From positions 792 to 64,791 of the forward strand of contig NZ_SNZH01000009.1 of the NCBI RefSeq assembly GCF_004363655.1: a stretch of DNA of 64,000 bases, written 5' to 3'. A program made the translations under genes and the position numbers. Numbering within the stretch: position 1 is the first letter of the stretch; the number at the start of each line of letters is the position of its first letter. The DNA comes from Tahibacter aquaticus (GTDB lineage Bacteria > Pseudomonadota > Gammaproteobacteria > Xanthomonadales > Rhodanobacteraceae). The notes beneath the pieces were generated by a model that did no database searches, was not told where the DNA came from, and saw only the letters and a program-made list of their open reading frames with translations. This document shows positions 1 through 8,217 of this stretch, in pieces.

Positions 1-880
1 GGTGATCGTTGCTGCAGCCGTCGTGGCCGTCGTGCCGGTATTCGTGACCTGCAGCGTATAGCTCGCCGGAACGCCGACGGTCCACGGGCTCGCGCTCGCC
101 GTCTTGCTCAGCGTGAGCTGCGGTGCGCCTATTGTGGTCGGTCCCGCCGACGAGCTGCAGCGCGCCGCTGCAGGACAGCCTGAGTCGCCGCCGCCGCTGA
201 CGGTGGCGGTGTTCGTCACGCTGGTGCCCGCTGCCAGTGTCGGTGTGACCGGAATGACAAAGCTCGTGCTTGCAGTCGCGGCCAGGCCGGCAGGAACCGT
301 GCAGGTGACGGTCTGTCCGGCTGCCGTGCAACCCGCTGGCAGCGTGCCGATGGTCAGACCAGTCGGAATCGTGTCAGTGATCGTTGCTGCAGCCGTCGTG
401 GCCGTCGTGCCGGTATTCGTGACCTGCAGCGTATAGCTCGCCGGAACGCCGACGGTCCACGGGCTCGCGCTCGCCGTCTTGCTCAGCGTGAGCTGCGGTG
501 CGCCTATTGCGGTTGGTCCCGCCGTCGAGCTGCAGCGCGCCGCTGCCGGACAGCCTGAGTCGCCGCCGCCGCTGACGGTGGCCGTGTTCGTCACGCTGGT
601 GCCCGCGGCCAGTGTCGGTGTGACCGGAATGACAAAGCTCGTGCTTGCACTCGCGGCCAGGCCGGCAGGAACCGTGCAGGTGACGGTCTGGCCGGCTGCC
701 GTGCAACCCGCTGGCAGCGTGCCGATCGTGAGGCCAGTCGGAATCGTGTCAGTGATCGTTGCTGCAGCCGTCGTGGCCGTCGTGCCGGTATTCGTGACCT
801 GCAGCGTGTAGCTCGCCGGAACGCCGACGGTCCACGGGCTCGCGCTCGCCGTCTTGCTCAGCGTGAGCTGCGGTGCGCCG
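1..880 (-). repeat. 375-bp tandem DUF11-coding repeats
   Basis: The same sequence begins at 2, 377 and 752, an exact 375-bp (125-codon) period. Copies differ by only a few substitutions, for example g/c changes near 286/661 and 314/689. The array continues past the left edge, so copy number is unknown. Two full units and the start of a further one are visible. Confidence 0.9.
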
Positions 881-3141
881 CTGTTGCTGAACGTGCAGGT
901 CAAATCGTCACCGGCGTTGGCCGTGACGTTGAAACTGGTGCCGCTGCCGGATGGCGTCTGCCCGCCGCTGAGCGCGTTGGTGCAGCTGTAGCTGGTCTGG
1001 TAGTTGGCGAGATTTGCGCCGCCCGCGGCGGCTTCGGAAAGCACGTAGTTCGCACCGACGACGCCGTTGTTCAGGGTCGCCAGGCCAGTGGCCGTGGTGC
1101 CCGCACCCGTCGTCGTTACCGCGGCCGGGCCGCCGGTGCCGGCAATGGTCAGCGTGAACTGGTCGCCGGCAGCGAAGCGCCCGGTCGGCAGCGTTTTCTG
1201 CAGGCGCAGGATGGGCAGCTTGGTGTTGGTGAAGGTGCAGGAGAAGCTGATGCTTGCTGCGATTTCGGCACCGCTGATGGTGTAGGTAGTGCCGCTGAGG
1301 CTGCCCACCGGGGTGCTCGCCGCGTTCTCGCAGCTAGCCCCCGTCAGCGACCAACCCACCGGCAACGCACCCTCGGTGATGGACACCGCGCTCGTGGGCG
1401 AGACGATGGCATAGCCCTGCGTGCCGGCTATTCCAGTATCGCCGTCGACCGCCGTCGGCGTAGCGGCCGTCGCCGTCGTCACCGTGCCCGTGACCTGGCC
1501 GGTGTTGGTCAGGGCGAAGGTGAACGGACCGCCCGCACCGCCTACGGTGGTCTTGAACAGTTGCAGCAGACGGCTGACCTGGAACTGGTAGTCCTCTACT
1601 TCGCCGCTCTGCACCGTGCCCGCCGGCGTATTGCAGTTGTCGAGCGCGGTGTTGTTGGTGCACACCCGGAAACGGGCGAACGTGGGACCGATGACGGCCC
1701 CGAGGGGTACGGTGATGTTGAGATTCACCGTGCCTGGGGCAACCGCCTGGGCATTGACCATCTGCTCGCCGGCGTCGTTGAAGTCGCCGTCGACATTCCA
1801 GTCGAACCAGGCGCTGAGGAAGCCGCTGGCGTTCTGGATGCTGACCGGGACGATCGTCGTCTGGCCGATCGGTAGCAGCGGCGTCAGCGTGACACCGTCC
1901 TCGTCGTCGGTGTTGTTGGTGTCGTCGCCCGTGGCTGTGGCGTTGTTGAGCAGACTGGCGTCGGCGTCGACCGATGCGCCGAGGCGGACGCCGCTGATCG
2001 TGTGCGTAGGGTTGCCGTAGGCCACCGGTGCATCGCCCACGTCGGCGTTGTCCGACTCCAGCAGGAACGATGCATTCGTGCCGCCGTAGACCAGGGTGCC
2101 CGCCGCGCCGGCGGCCTGCACCGTGTACAGGCTCGCCGGCGTCGCTCCGCCGTTGCGGAAATACGCAGCGCCTGTCAGCCCGTTCGGTTCGTTGTTGATG
2201 TTGCCATTGGGCGTGTCGTATTCGCCCAGGTTGTTGGTCACCGACAGCGTGGCCAGTGCCACATGGCCGGCAGGCAGAACAAAGCCTTCGGTGCTGGAAT
2301 TCGCCGCCGTGACCAGCTTGCCGTCATCGGCCTCGTCGGGTGCCTGACCGGCATCGTAGGCCGCCGGCGCCATCGCGAAATTGCCCGGAGTGCCCGTGGT
2401 CACCTGGGCGGTGGCCGTCGCATTGCGCACGAAACCGGTGACGGTCTGCTCCACGTTCTGGAACACCGAGGCGGTCACCAGCGCGTCGTCGCCGGCACCG
2501 CTGGGCACGGTCACATCGGGGAACGTCACCGCAATGCTGCCGCTCGCGGTGCCGCCGAGCAGCGTGTTGATCTCGTTCTCAAACAGCACAATGTGGAAAC
2601 TGCTGACGCCGAAGAACGCGGTGCCGGCAGGCGAGCCCGTGGGTGAAGTGCTGATGGTGATGAAGCGCGTGTCGCCGCTGGGTGTCCCGCCGATGACCAG
2701 CGCGTTCTGCTTGTTGATGGTGCCGCCCGGGCCGACGAACTGCGCGGTGATCTGGCTGTTCGTCGTCGTCGCGGGCGGCGTACCCGTGCGCGGTTCGGGC
2801 CAGTTGTCGCCCAGTCCCGTGCCGGCGGTATTGCCGCTGGCGCAACGCCCGGCGGTGGTATCTGCGGGGGAGCAGTGGTCGCGCTCGAAGGTGGCCCAGA
2901 TGAACAGCGCGCGGTTCTTGCCCGAGGGTATGCTGAAGCTCGCGATCGTGGGCTTGCCCGCCGCTCCCGCGCCGGACGCGGCTGCGCTCTGGGTGGTGAG
3001 ATGCTGCACCTGCGCCGCTTGAGACGGCAGCGCCGCCATCATCAGCGCCAGGGCCATGCCGCAGCCAAGTCGCGAAGCCGCAAGCAGCTTGCCCGCAACG
3101 CATCGCCGCGCCGCGGCGAATGCCGTGCACATCCGCATCAT
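1..3141 (-). CDS. Secreted GEVED/DUF11 repeat protein, 3' end outside window
   Basis: The reading frame is open from an ATG at 3141 to the left edge, giving 1047 visible codons; the C-terminus is missing. Residues 1-43 look like a long signal peptide ending near PSQAAQ. A globular region follows, then a GEVEDYQ motif near residue 515, typical of the GEVED domain of secreted bacterial proteins. From about residue 755 come near-identical 125-residue units with LTLSKTAS and VTNTGTT motifs, characteristic of DUF11 (conserved-repeat, Ig-like) surface proteins. A second in-frame ATG at 3138 is equally possible. The likely role is an extracellular or cell-surface protein; DUF11 families have no defined enzymatic function. 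The sorting signal, if any, would lie beyond the window. Confidence 0.85.
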   Translation of the reverse strand, partial: MMRMCTAFAAARRCVAGKLLAASRLGCGMALALMMAALPSQAAQVQHLTTQSAAASGAGAAGKPTIASFSIPSGKNRALFIWATFERDHCSPADTTAGRCASGNTAGTGLGDNWPEPRTGTPPATTTNSQITAQFVGPGGTINKQNALVIGGTPSGDTRFITISTSPTGSPAGTAFFGVSSFHIVLFENEINTLLGGTASGSIAVTFPDVTVPSGAGDDALVTASVFQNVEQTVTGFVRNATATAQVTTGTPGNFAMAPAAYDAGQAPDEADDGKLVTAANSSTEGFVLPAGHVALATLSVTNNLGEYDTPNGNINNEPNGLTGAAYFRNGGATPASLYTVQAAGAAGTLVYGGTNASFLLESDNADVGDAPVAYGNPTHTISGVRLGASVDADASLLNNATATGDDTNNTDDEDGVTLTPLLPIGQTTIVPVSIQNASGFLSAWFDWNVDGDFNDAGEQMVNAQAVAPGTVNLNITVPLGAVIGPTFARFRVCTNNTALDNCNTPAGTVQSGEVEDYQFQVSRLLQLFKTTVGGAGGPFTFALTNTGQVTGTVTTATAATPTAVDGDTGIAGTQGYAIVSPTSAVSITEGALPVGWSLTGASCENAASTPVGSLSGTTYTISGAEIAASISFSCTFTNTKLPILRLQKTLPTGRFAAGDQFTLTIAGTGGPAAVTTTGAGTTATGLATLNNGVVGANYVLSEAAAGGANLANYQTSYSCTNALSGGQTPSGSGTSFNVTANAGDDLTCTFSNSGAPQLTLSKTASASPWTVGVPASYTLQVTNTGTTATTAAATITDTIPTGLTIGTLPAGCTAAGQTVTCTVPAGLAASASTSFVIPVTPTLAAGTSVTNTATVSGGGDSGCPAAARCSSTAGPTAIGAPQLTLSKTASASPWTVGVPASYTLQVTNTGTTATTAAATITDTIPTGLTIGTLPAGCTAAGQTVTCTVPAGLAATASTSFVIPVTPTLAAGTSVTNTATVSGGGDSGCPAAARCSSSAGPTTIGAPQLTLSKTASASPWTVGVPASYTLQVTNTGTTATTAAATIT

Positions 3142-3172
3142 CGAATTGTCCCCTGAATGACCACGCTGCGGG

Positions 3173-3188
3173 ACGATCGTACGATCGT
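3173..3188. promoter_or_regulatory. 16-bp perfect palindrome upstream of the DUF11 gene
   Basis: ACGATCGT occurs twice in direct succession, which also makes a perfect 16-bp palindrome. It lies 31 bp upstream of the DUF11 gene start at 3141. A position this close to a start fits an operator, but no binding family is known and no -10/-35 was assigned. Confidence 0.35.
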
Positions 3189-3719
3189 TCGCCATGTGGC
3201 TTGCCCCCGAAAATCGACCGCTTTCCACGGCCCCGGTGTTCCCGCTGGCAAAAAACTAGCACGGTGACCGTACGCAAGCCAATGGTCAGGCGCGCCGTCA
3301 ACGGCCGCACCCCGCGCGCAAGGGGTTACCCACGCATGCAGCCCGCTTTTTCGCGCCAGTATCTGGGTGAAAATCTGGAGAATGCGTCAAAATTTCGTGA
3401 ACGGGCCCGGGCGGCGAGCGGACCGCCGCGCGACTGCGCAAACCCGCTGCCGAGCCACGTGTGCGCGTTCTCTGCCAGCCATGCCTGCCCGGTATGCAGA
3501 CGATAGGGCAGAAGCCGTCGCGGCCGCCAGCAGGCGACCGGTATCTTTGTCCACAAGCCCCAACCGTCGGACGATGAATGTCGAGCCCACGCGGGTACGA
3601 CGGTCCAGCGGCCCCCCGAAGCGCACGAATCAGCCCGAAGGGCGGCCGAAAACAAAGGGGCCGGGCACAAACAGACCTCCGGCACTACCGCATCGCCGCT
3701 CGGGACTCGTTTCAGAAAG

Positions 3720-3749
3720 AAAAAACCCCGTTGATAATCAAGGGGGTTT
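3720..3749 (-). terminator. Rho-independent terminator, original ssrA terminator
   Basis: On the minus strand AAACCCC pairs with GGGGTTT, with an inner TTGAT/ATCAA stem, followed by a run of six T. It sits just beyond the left copy of the ssrA 3' end, where the native ssrA terminator is expected before island insertion. Confidence 0.75.
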
Positions 3750-3753
3750 GATT

Positions 3754-3793
3754 TGGTGGCGGTGGCGGGAATTGAACCCGCGTCCGAAGGCGT
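3754..3793. repeat. attL: orphan copy of the ssrA 3' end
   Basis: Forty bases match 15288-15327 except at 3760 (c here, a at 15294). The copy includes the T-arm sequence GAACCCGCGTCCG and the encoded CCA complement. No tmRNA body follows on its right side, so this is a duplicated target and not a second gene. Confidence 0.85.
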
Positions 3794-3801
3794 GTTGCGA
3801 G

Positions 3802-4359
3802 CTACCGGCTTCGCCGAGCATCGACGCCATACTCGATCAGCAACTCGTCCATCGACGTGCTTATCCCGTAGCCGACCTGGTGACCCAGTCGGCGCACCTG
3901 GTCGAGTCGCGTCCATAGCGCGGGGCGTTGTTGCTCCGGCAGCGCCGCGATGGTCTTCAGTGCCTGCTCGAACATTCGGACCAGCGCGTCGTAATAGCTT
4001 TCATCGTCCAGGCCCACGTCGCTGCTGAAGGCCGCTGCCTGTTCGCAATAGAACACCATCAATTCCGCCAGGCCATCCGGCTGGCCGACTGCTTTCTTGT
4101 AGTCCGCAATGGCCTTCTTTGCCGTAGTCACCGACGTGTTCTGGTTCTTGAGCCAGTTCGGCCAGAGCCAGCGCGTCAGGGTGGCTTTGTAAGGTTTCAG
4201 TACATCGTCTCCGAGGCCGAAGCGCGTGTGCAGGAAGGCCTGGTTGTCCTTGCTGGCGGTGTAGAGGTCGTGGAGCAGGGCGATCAGGCCAGGGTTGTCG
4301 AAACTGGCGAGGTTCTTTTTGACGTCGGTCCAGGTGGGTTTGGTTTTCTTCGCAGGCAC
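3802..4359 (-). CDS. DUF6155 family protein
   Basis: A 185-residue soluble protein starting MPAKKTKPTWTDVKKNLAS. The segment FDNPGLIALLHDLY followed by KDNQAFLHTRF matches my recollection of the DUF6155 family, whose function is unknown. The rest is helical with no membrane segment or catalytic motif. The start ATG at 4359 overlaps a decayed gene fragment upstream, and the stop lies 8 bp from the island boundary, so this is the last gene of the island. DUF6155 genes are often found near restriction and other defence genes, but a link here rests only on location. Confidence 0.7.
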   Translation of the reverse strand: MPAKKTKPTWTDVKKNLASFDNPGLIALLHDLYTASKDNQAFLHTRFGLGDDVLKPYKATLTRWLWPNWLKNQNTSVTTAKKAIADYKKAVGQPDGLAELMVFYCEQAAAFSSDVGLDDESYYDALVRMFEQALKTIAALPEQQRPALWTRLDQVRRLGHQVGYGISTSMDELLIEYGVDARRSR

Positions 4360-4547
4360 TCGGCTTGTTCCTCGTCGACTTGGGGTTGGGTAGTGCGCGC
4401 GATCTGCTTGACCAGCCGGTCAAAGTCGCTCTCGAACAGCCGGTCGTGAACAACGCGATAGTTCTCGAATTCGGTTTCGGCATGCGCCCTGGCGATTTCC
4501 GCTGTTACCTTGCCGGCGTGTTGCAACACCTGCCGGCTGACGTCCTG
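4284..4547 (-). pseudogene. Remnant of a gene with RhuM-like C-terminal tail
   Basis: Immediately after the stop at 4548-4550 the same frame continues with QDVSRQVLQHAGKV, then AETEFENYRVVHDRLFESDF. This resembles the C-terminal region of RhuM-family virulence/Fic-associated proteins (from memory, moderate certainty). It lacks any N-terminal domain, has no good start and runs into the DUF6155 gene. It reads as the tail of a gene whose front was lost when the IS4 sequence arrived. Confidence 0.4.
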
Positions 4548-4979
4548 TCAGACGTAGGCGCTCTGTCCTGCGCCGAAGTAGTGATCGTAGACATGCGCGT
4601 AGGCGCGGGCCAGTTTCTCGGCGCGGATGTCCTTGGTGAACGACGCCGGCAGACGGCCGAACAACTGCTCCAGGGGTTCACTGCCCAGACGCTGGCGGGC
4701 TTGCACGCTGGCGCTGGGCACCGGCACACCTTGCATATCCACGCTCAGCGAGAGGTGCTGCACCACTTGCCTCATGGGTAACTGCCGATACAACGACAGC
4801 CCGATCACCAGCCAGACCGCATGCTCGGCCGGTAGCTTGCGTCGTCGGATGCTTGCTTTACCGCTGGCGGCCAGCGCCTGTTCGATCCAGTGGCTGTCGA
4901 TCAACTGCGCCAACGGGCCGAGCGGGTCGGCATGCACATGCTGCAACGTTTGATTCAGCGTTTCTTGGAGAAGGCGCAA
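4548..4979 (-). pseudogene. IS4-family transposase, N-terminal fragment
   Basis: The first ~115 residues are a typical IS4 transposase N-terminal domain: QLIDSHWIEQALAASGKAS, RRRKLPAEHAVWLVIGL, SASVQARQRLGSEPLEQL. The DDE catalytic domain is absent. After about FGRLPASF the frame passes into an unrelated stretch (RAEKLARAYAHVYDHYFG) and stops after AYV. The upstream base run to about 5036 may include the IS end. This is a deletion scar in which an IS copy was fused to another gene. Confidence 0.7.
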
Positions 4980-5084
4980 AGCAGAAGGGGGGCATGGTGA
5001 ACATGCTCCCCTACGACATTAAATCGCCGGACTAAGGCTTATCTGACTGGCATTGACCGCAAGGGCGGCCTTTTTCGCACGGTT

Positions 5085-5117
5085 TGGTGGTGGAACACGG
5101 AACCGAACCCGCGTCCG
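5085..5117. other. Degenerate second copy of an ssrA 3' end
   Basis: Ungapped alignment with 15288-15320 gives 25 of 33 identical bases, including TGGTGG at one end and GAACCCGCGTCCG at the other. Orientation is the same as attL and attR. It is not part of any gene. It most simply marks the ssrA end of a different, diverged element or host carried inside the island. Confidence 0.55.
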
Positions 5118-5210
5118 CAATCAGAACCAGATAGTAACGCCCGGCCCTGAGTCCCTCAATTTGACGACTTGGCCAGTTCGATCACTTGCTCAGGCACAAA
5201 CAATGGCGCG

Positions 5211-5236
5211 CGATGTCATCGTTCTGATGATATAAA
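5211..5236 (+). promoter_or_regulatory. Candidate promoter/operator of the defence operon
   Basis: CGATG-T-CATCG forms a small inverted repeat at 5211-5221, and a further GATG half lies at 5226-5229, followed by a TATAAA -10-like box at 5231-5236. It is 75 bp upstream of the WYL regulator ATG. CapW/BrxR regulators are known to bind inverted repeats in front of their own operon. No convincing -35 box was seen. Confidence 0.35.
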
Positions 5237-5310
5237 CCGCCTGCCAATGTGCAATCGAACTTCCGTTTTCCGTCTTGCCGTCGCCTGACGTGGATGAGGA
5301 GCGCCTGACC

Positions 5311-6210
5311 ATGCATCCCCAACGCGTCGAGAGCTTGAGCCACCCTCAGCGGGAGCGGCTGGCTTACATCGACTTCCGCCTCTACTTCATGGGTGAAATC
5401 GGCCGCCCTGACTTGGCGAACCGCTTTGGGGTGGCCCCTGCCGGTGCCACACGCGATCTAGCGCTGTACCGGGAAATCGCGCCGCAGAACATCGAGTTCG
5501 ACGGCAGCAACAAGATCTACCGGATCTGCAAGACTTTCTCCCCGATCTTTGAGCACGCGACGCAGCGTGTTTTGTCGGCGCTCGCTCTTGGGTTTGGTGA
5601 TGGCGTAAACGTCGACTCGCAGCCCCTGCTGCCCTGTGAGTCCCCTGCAGCGTTGAGCAGCCCTCGGATGGAAGTGCTGGCTCCGATTTGCCGTGCCATC
5701 CATGCCAAGCACCCAGTGGCGATTCGCTACCACTCGATGAGCAATGGCGAGTCCGAGCGAGTCATCGTGCCGTTTGCGCTGGTGGACACCGGTCTGCGCT
5801 GGCACGTCCGTGCCTTTGACCGCAAGTCCGGCGAATTCCGCGACTTCGTTGTCACCCGCATCGAGACGCCGACTTTGCTTGATGAAGAACCGCAGGCCAA
5901 CGAACGGCCGGACAACGATATCCAGTGGACGCGCATCGTTGAGCTGGACTTCGTGCCGCACCCGCGCCTTGAACGCCCCGAGATCATCAGGATGGACTAC
6001 GGGATGACCGACGGATCGATCCGGATGCGCGTTCGCGCCGCCGTCGCAGGCTACATGCTGCTGCGCTGGAGCGTGGACTGCTCGCCCGACCACCGCCTCA
6101 AAGAAGAACAGTACCGCCTATGGCTCAGCGATCCGCTGGCGCTTTACGGCGTCGAGAACGCCAAGCTGGCTCCCGGCTACCAAGCGCCGACCAGCCCCAA
6201 GAAACGATAG
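5311..6210 (+). CDS. WYL-domain transcriptional regulator, CapW/BrxR type
   Basis: A 299-residue protein with an N-terminal winged-helix region (about 10-75, including LANRFGVAPAGATRDLALYR) and a WYL domain from about residue 130 (HPVAIRYHSM, then LRWHVRAFD). A C-terminal dimer region of WCX type follows. This order is that of CapW/BrxR regulators, which repress phage-defence operons and respond to infection through a ligand bound by WYL. The ATG at 5311 was chosen because GAGGAG lies 9 bp upstream; an in-frame TTG at 5275 has no such site. The next gene begins 11 bp after the stop, so it is the first gene of the operon and probably its own repressor. Confidence 0.85.
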   Translation: MHPQRVESLSHPQRERLAYIDFRLYFMGEIGRPDLANRFGVAPAGATRDLALYREIAPQNIEFDGSNKIYRICKTFSPIFEHATQRVLSALALGFGDGVNVDSQPLLPCESPAALSSPRMEVLAPICRAIHAKHPVAIRYHSMSNGESERVIVPFALVDTGLRWHVRAFDRKSGEFRDFVVTRIETPTLLDEEPQANERPDNDIQWTRIVELDFVPHPRLERPEIIRMDYGMTDGSIRMRVRAAVAGYMLLRWSVDCSPDHRLKEEQYRLWLSDPLALYGVENAKLAPGYQAPTSPKKR

Positions 6211-6221
6211 GAAAGAACACG

Positions 6222-7979
6222 ATGGCCAAGACACTTGAAGCGCATGACAAGCTGATCCGCGAGATTTTCGAAGGCAGTTACCAGTTCGAGATCCCGGACT
6301 ACCAGCGCCCCTACGCGTGGACGACTGAGCAGGCGGGTGAGTTGTTCGACGATTTGATCTCGGCCATGCAGGACGCCCGCGTCTCCGGTGCGACCAGCCA
6401 ATACTTCCTCGGCAGCATCGTGCTGATTAAAAACGACCGGGAACCGAAATCATCCGTCGTCGATGGCCAGCAACGCCTCTCCACGCTGACGATGCTGTTC
6501 GCGGTGCTGCGCGAGGCCATGCCGCACGCCGCCGACGACATCACCGATTTCCTCTACAAGAAAGGCAAGGTCAGCCTCGGCGAGAAAAACGAATACCGCC
6601 TGACCGCCCGCGAGGAAGACGCCAACTTCTTCCGCGCCAACATTCAGGAGCCGGGTGGCATTGCGCAGTTGGTCGCCAGCACCGACAAGCTGGAAGACAG
6701 CCGTCTGCGTTACCGCGAAAACGCCACGCTGCTGCTGGGCAAGGCCAAGGCGCTACCGCCTGCCGACCTGATCGCGCTGTGGCAGTTCCTCGCCAACGAC
6801 TGCTCGCTGGTCGTCATCTCCACGCCTGATCTCGAAGCCGCGTACCGCATCTTTTCCGTGCTCAACAACCGGGGGCTCGACCTCGCGCCCATCGACATCA
6901 TCAAGGCACAGGTGCTGGGTCTGATCCGCACGACGGCGGGCGATGTCAAAAGCCGTGCCTACGCCAAGGAGTGGAGCCGGATTGAAACCGCACTTGGCCG
7001 CGATGCCTTTGGCGATCTGTTCGGTCACATCCGCACCATCTACGCCAAGCAGAAGCAGCGGGCCACGCTGGTCAAGGAATTCCAGGAGCACGTCACCGAG
7101 TACAAGGCCCCCATCGACCTCGTCGACAAGGTCATCAAGCCCTACGCCGAAGTGTGGGACTTCGTGCGCGACGCCGACTTCGAGGCCACCGAGCACGCCG
7201 AGACGATCAATGAGCACCTGTCCTGGCTCAACCGCGTGGACTTCAAAGACTGGGTGCCCCCGGCACTGGTCTATTTCAAGCGCTTCCGGCAAAAGCCCAA
7301 GCTGCTCGCGGAATTTTTCGAATCACTGGAACGGCTCACCTATTTCCTGCTGGTCACCAAGGTGGGCATCAACGAGCGCATTGAAACCTACGCTGCGCTA
7401 ACAAAGGAAATCGAACCGGAGACTCTCAAGGGGGGGCTGGCCGAGCTCACCACGCTGGCTCTGACAGACGCGCAAAAACGCACGTTCGCCGCGGCACTCG
7501 ATGGCGACGTTTACGACGATTTGCCCAAGGCGCGGATGGCGCTGGTCTTGCGTCTTGAATCGCTGGTGCGAGCTCCCGGAGTGCAACTGCAGAGCGCCGT
7601 GTCGTTGGAGCACGTGCTACCGCAGACACCGCCGGATGGCTCGGACTGGCTGCAGTGGTTCCCCGATGAGGACGAACGCGAAGCGTGGACACACCGCCTC
7701 GCCAACTTGGTTCCGCTTGACCGGAACAAGAATTCGTCCGCCAGCAACTACGACTTCGCAAAAAAGAAAAATGTGTACTTCAAGGGCAAGGGCACCGCAT
7801 CACCCTTCGTCCTGACGCAGGAAGTCCGCTCGGAAGACGAATGGACACCGGCGATGCTGATTGATCGGCAAGAGCGCCTTGTCGGCGTGCTCAAGAAACA
7901 CTGGGCACTTGAAGTACCGCCAACCGGATCAGTCAGCAAAGCGCCTGACACAACAAAAGCATCGCAAGGGCAGGCTTAA
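6222..7979 (+). CDS. GmrSD-type DUF262-DUF1524 nuclease
   Basis: A 585-residue single-chain protein. The N-terminal DUF262 domain shows IPDYQRPYAW (24-33) and VVDGQQRLSTLTML with DGQQR at 81-85, the nucleotide-binding/hydrolysing motif of the family. The C-terminal DUF1524 domain has an HNH-type core: EHVLPQ with H464, then NLVPLDRNKN from N495. Such fusions are type IV-like restriction enzymes (GmrSD) that cut modified phage DNA, and relatives such as BrxU and SspE act in other defence systems. It starts 11 bp after the WYL gene and its TAA overlaps the hsdM ATG by one base, so it is translated in the same operon. An upstream in-frame start at 6120 would lie inside the WYL gene and is unlikely. 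Confidence 0.88.
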   Translation: MAKTLEAHDKLIREIFEGSYQFEIPDYQRPYAWTTEQAGELFDDLISAMQDARVSGATSQYFLGSIVLIKNDREPKSSVVDGQQRLSTLTMLFAVLREAMPHAADDITDFLYKKGKVSLGEKNEYRLTAREEDANFFRANIQEPGGIAQLVASTDKLEDSRLRYRENATLLLGKAKALPPADLIALWQFLANDCSLVVISTPDLEAAYRIFSVLNNRGLDLAPIDIIKAQVLGLIRTTAGDVKSRAYAKEWSRIETALGRDAFGDLFGHIRTIYAKQKQRATLVKEFQEHVTEYKAPIDLVDKVIKPYAEVWDFVRDADFEATEHAETINEHLSWLNRVDFKDWVPPALVYFKRFRQKPKLLAEFFESLERLTYFLLVTKVGINERIETYAALTKEIEPETLKGGLAELTTLALTDAQKRTFAAALDGDVYDDLPKARMALVLRLESLVRAPGVQLQSAVSLEHVLPQTPPDGSDWLQWFPDEDEREAWTHRLANLVPLDRNKNSSASNYDFAKKKNVYFKGKGTASPFVLTQEVRSEDEWTPAMLIDRQERLVGVLKKHWALEVPPTGSVSKAPDTTKASQGQA

Positions 7980-8193
7980 TGAAACCCGTAAAACAACAAG
8001 ATCAAAGCAATCTGAAGTGGGTAGCCGACTTCATCTGGAATATCGCTGACGACCGCCTGCGCGATGTGTACGTGCGCGGCAAGTACCGTGACGTGATCCT
8101 TCCCTTCACCGTGCTGCGGCGGCTCGACGCCGTGCTGGAGTCGACCAAGCAGGCGGTGCTGGAGCGCAAGAAGTTCCTCGACACGCACAAGTC
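7979..8193 (+). pseudogene. hsdM: hsdM 5' part, cut off by a one-base frameshift
   Basis: The ATG at 7979 overlaps the preceding stop codon. The product starts MKPVKQQDQSNLKW and matches the HsdM N-terminal helical domain through LERKKFLDTHK. After the AAG codon at 8189-8191 one G is missing: with it, the next codons read V-A-E-Q-D-G-A-L-R-M, joining perfectly to the frame of the main hsdM part. As written, the frame runs 76 more codons of nonsense to a stop at 8417-8419. Confidence 0.8.
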
Positions 8194-8217
8194 GCAGAGC
8201 AGGACGGCGCGCTGCGC

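Larger units (their letters stand above)
3142..3753. other. Intergenic region upstream of the DUF11 gene
   Basis: About 610 bp without a convincing gene; open frames here lack ribosome sites and family motifs. It contains the palindrome at 3173-3188 close to the DUF11 gene start and, at its left-island edge, the terminator at 3720-3749. No other structure was recognised. Confidence 0.6.

Noticed and set aside
3754-3793. Possible tRNA or second tmRNA gene at the left border
   Set aside because: Only the T-arm and acceptor portion of ssrA is present; no anticodon or tmRNA body follows.
5054-5075. Terminator at ccgcaagggcggccttttt
   Set aside because: Only a four-base stem is possible before five T; too weak to call.
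5053-5235. Small plus-strand open frame over the degenerate ssrA end
   Set aside because: The translated GGGTRNRTRVRNQN is a well-known false product of RNA-gene ends.
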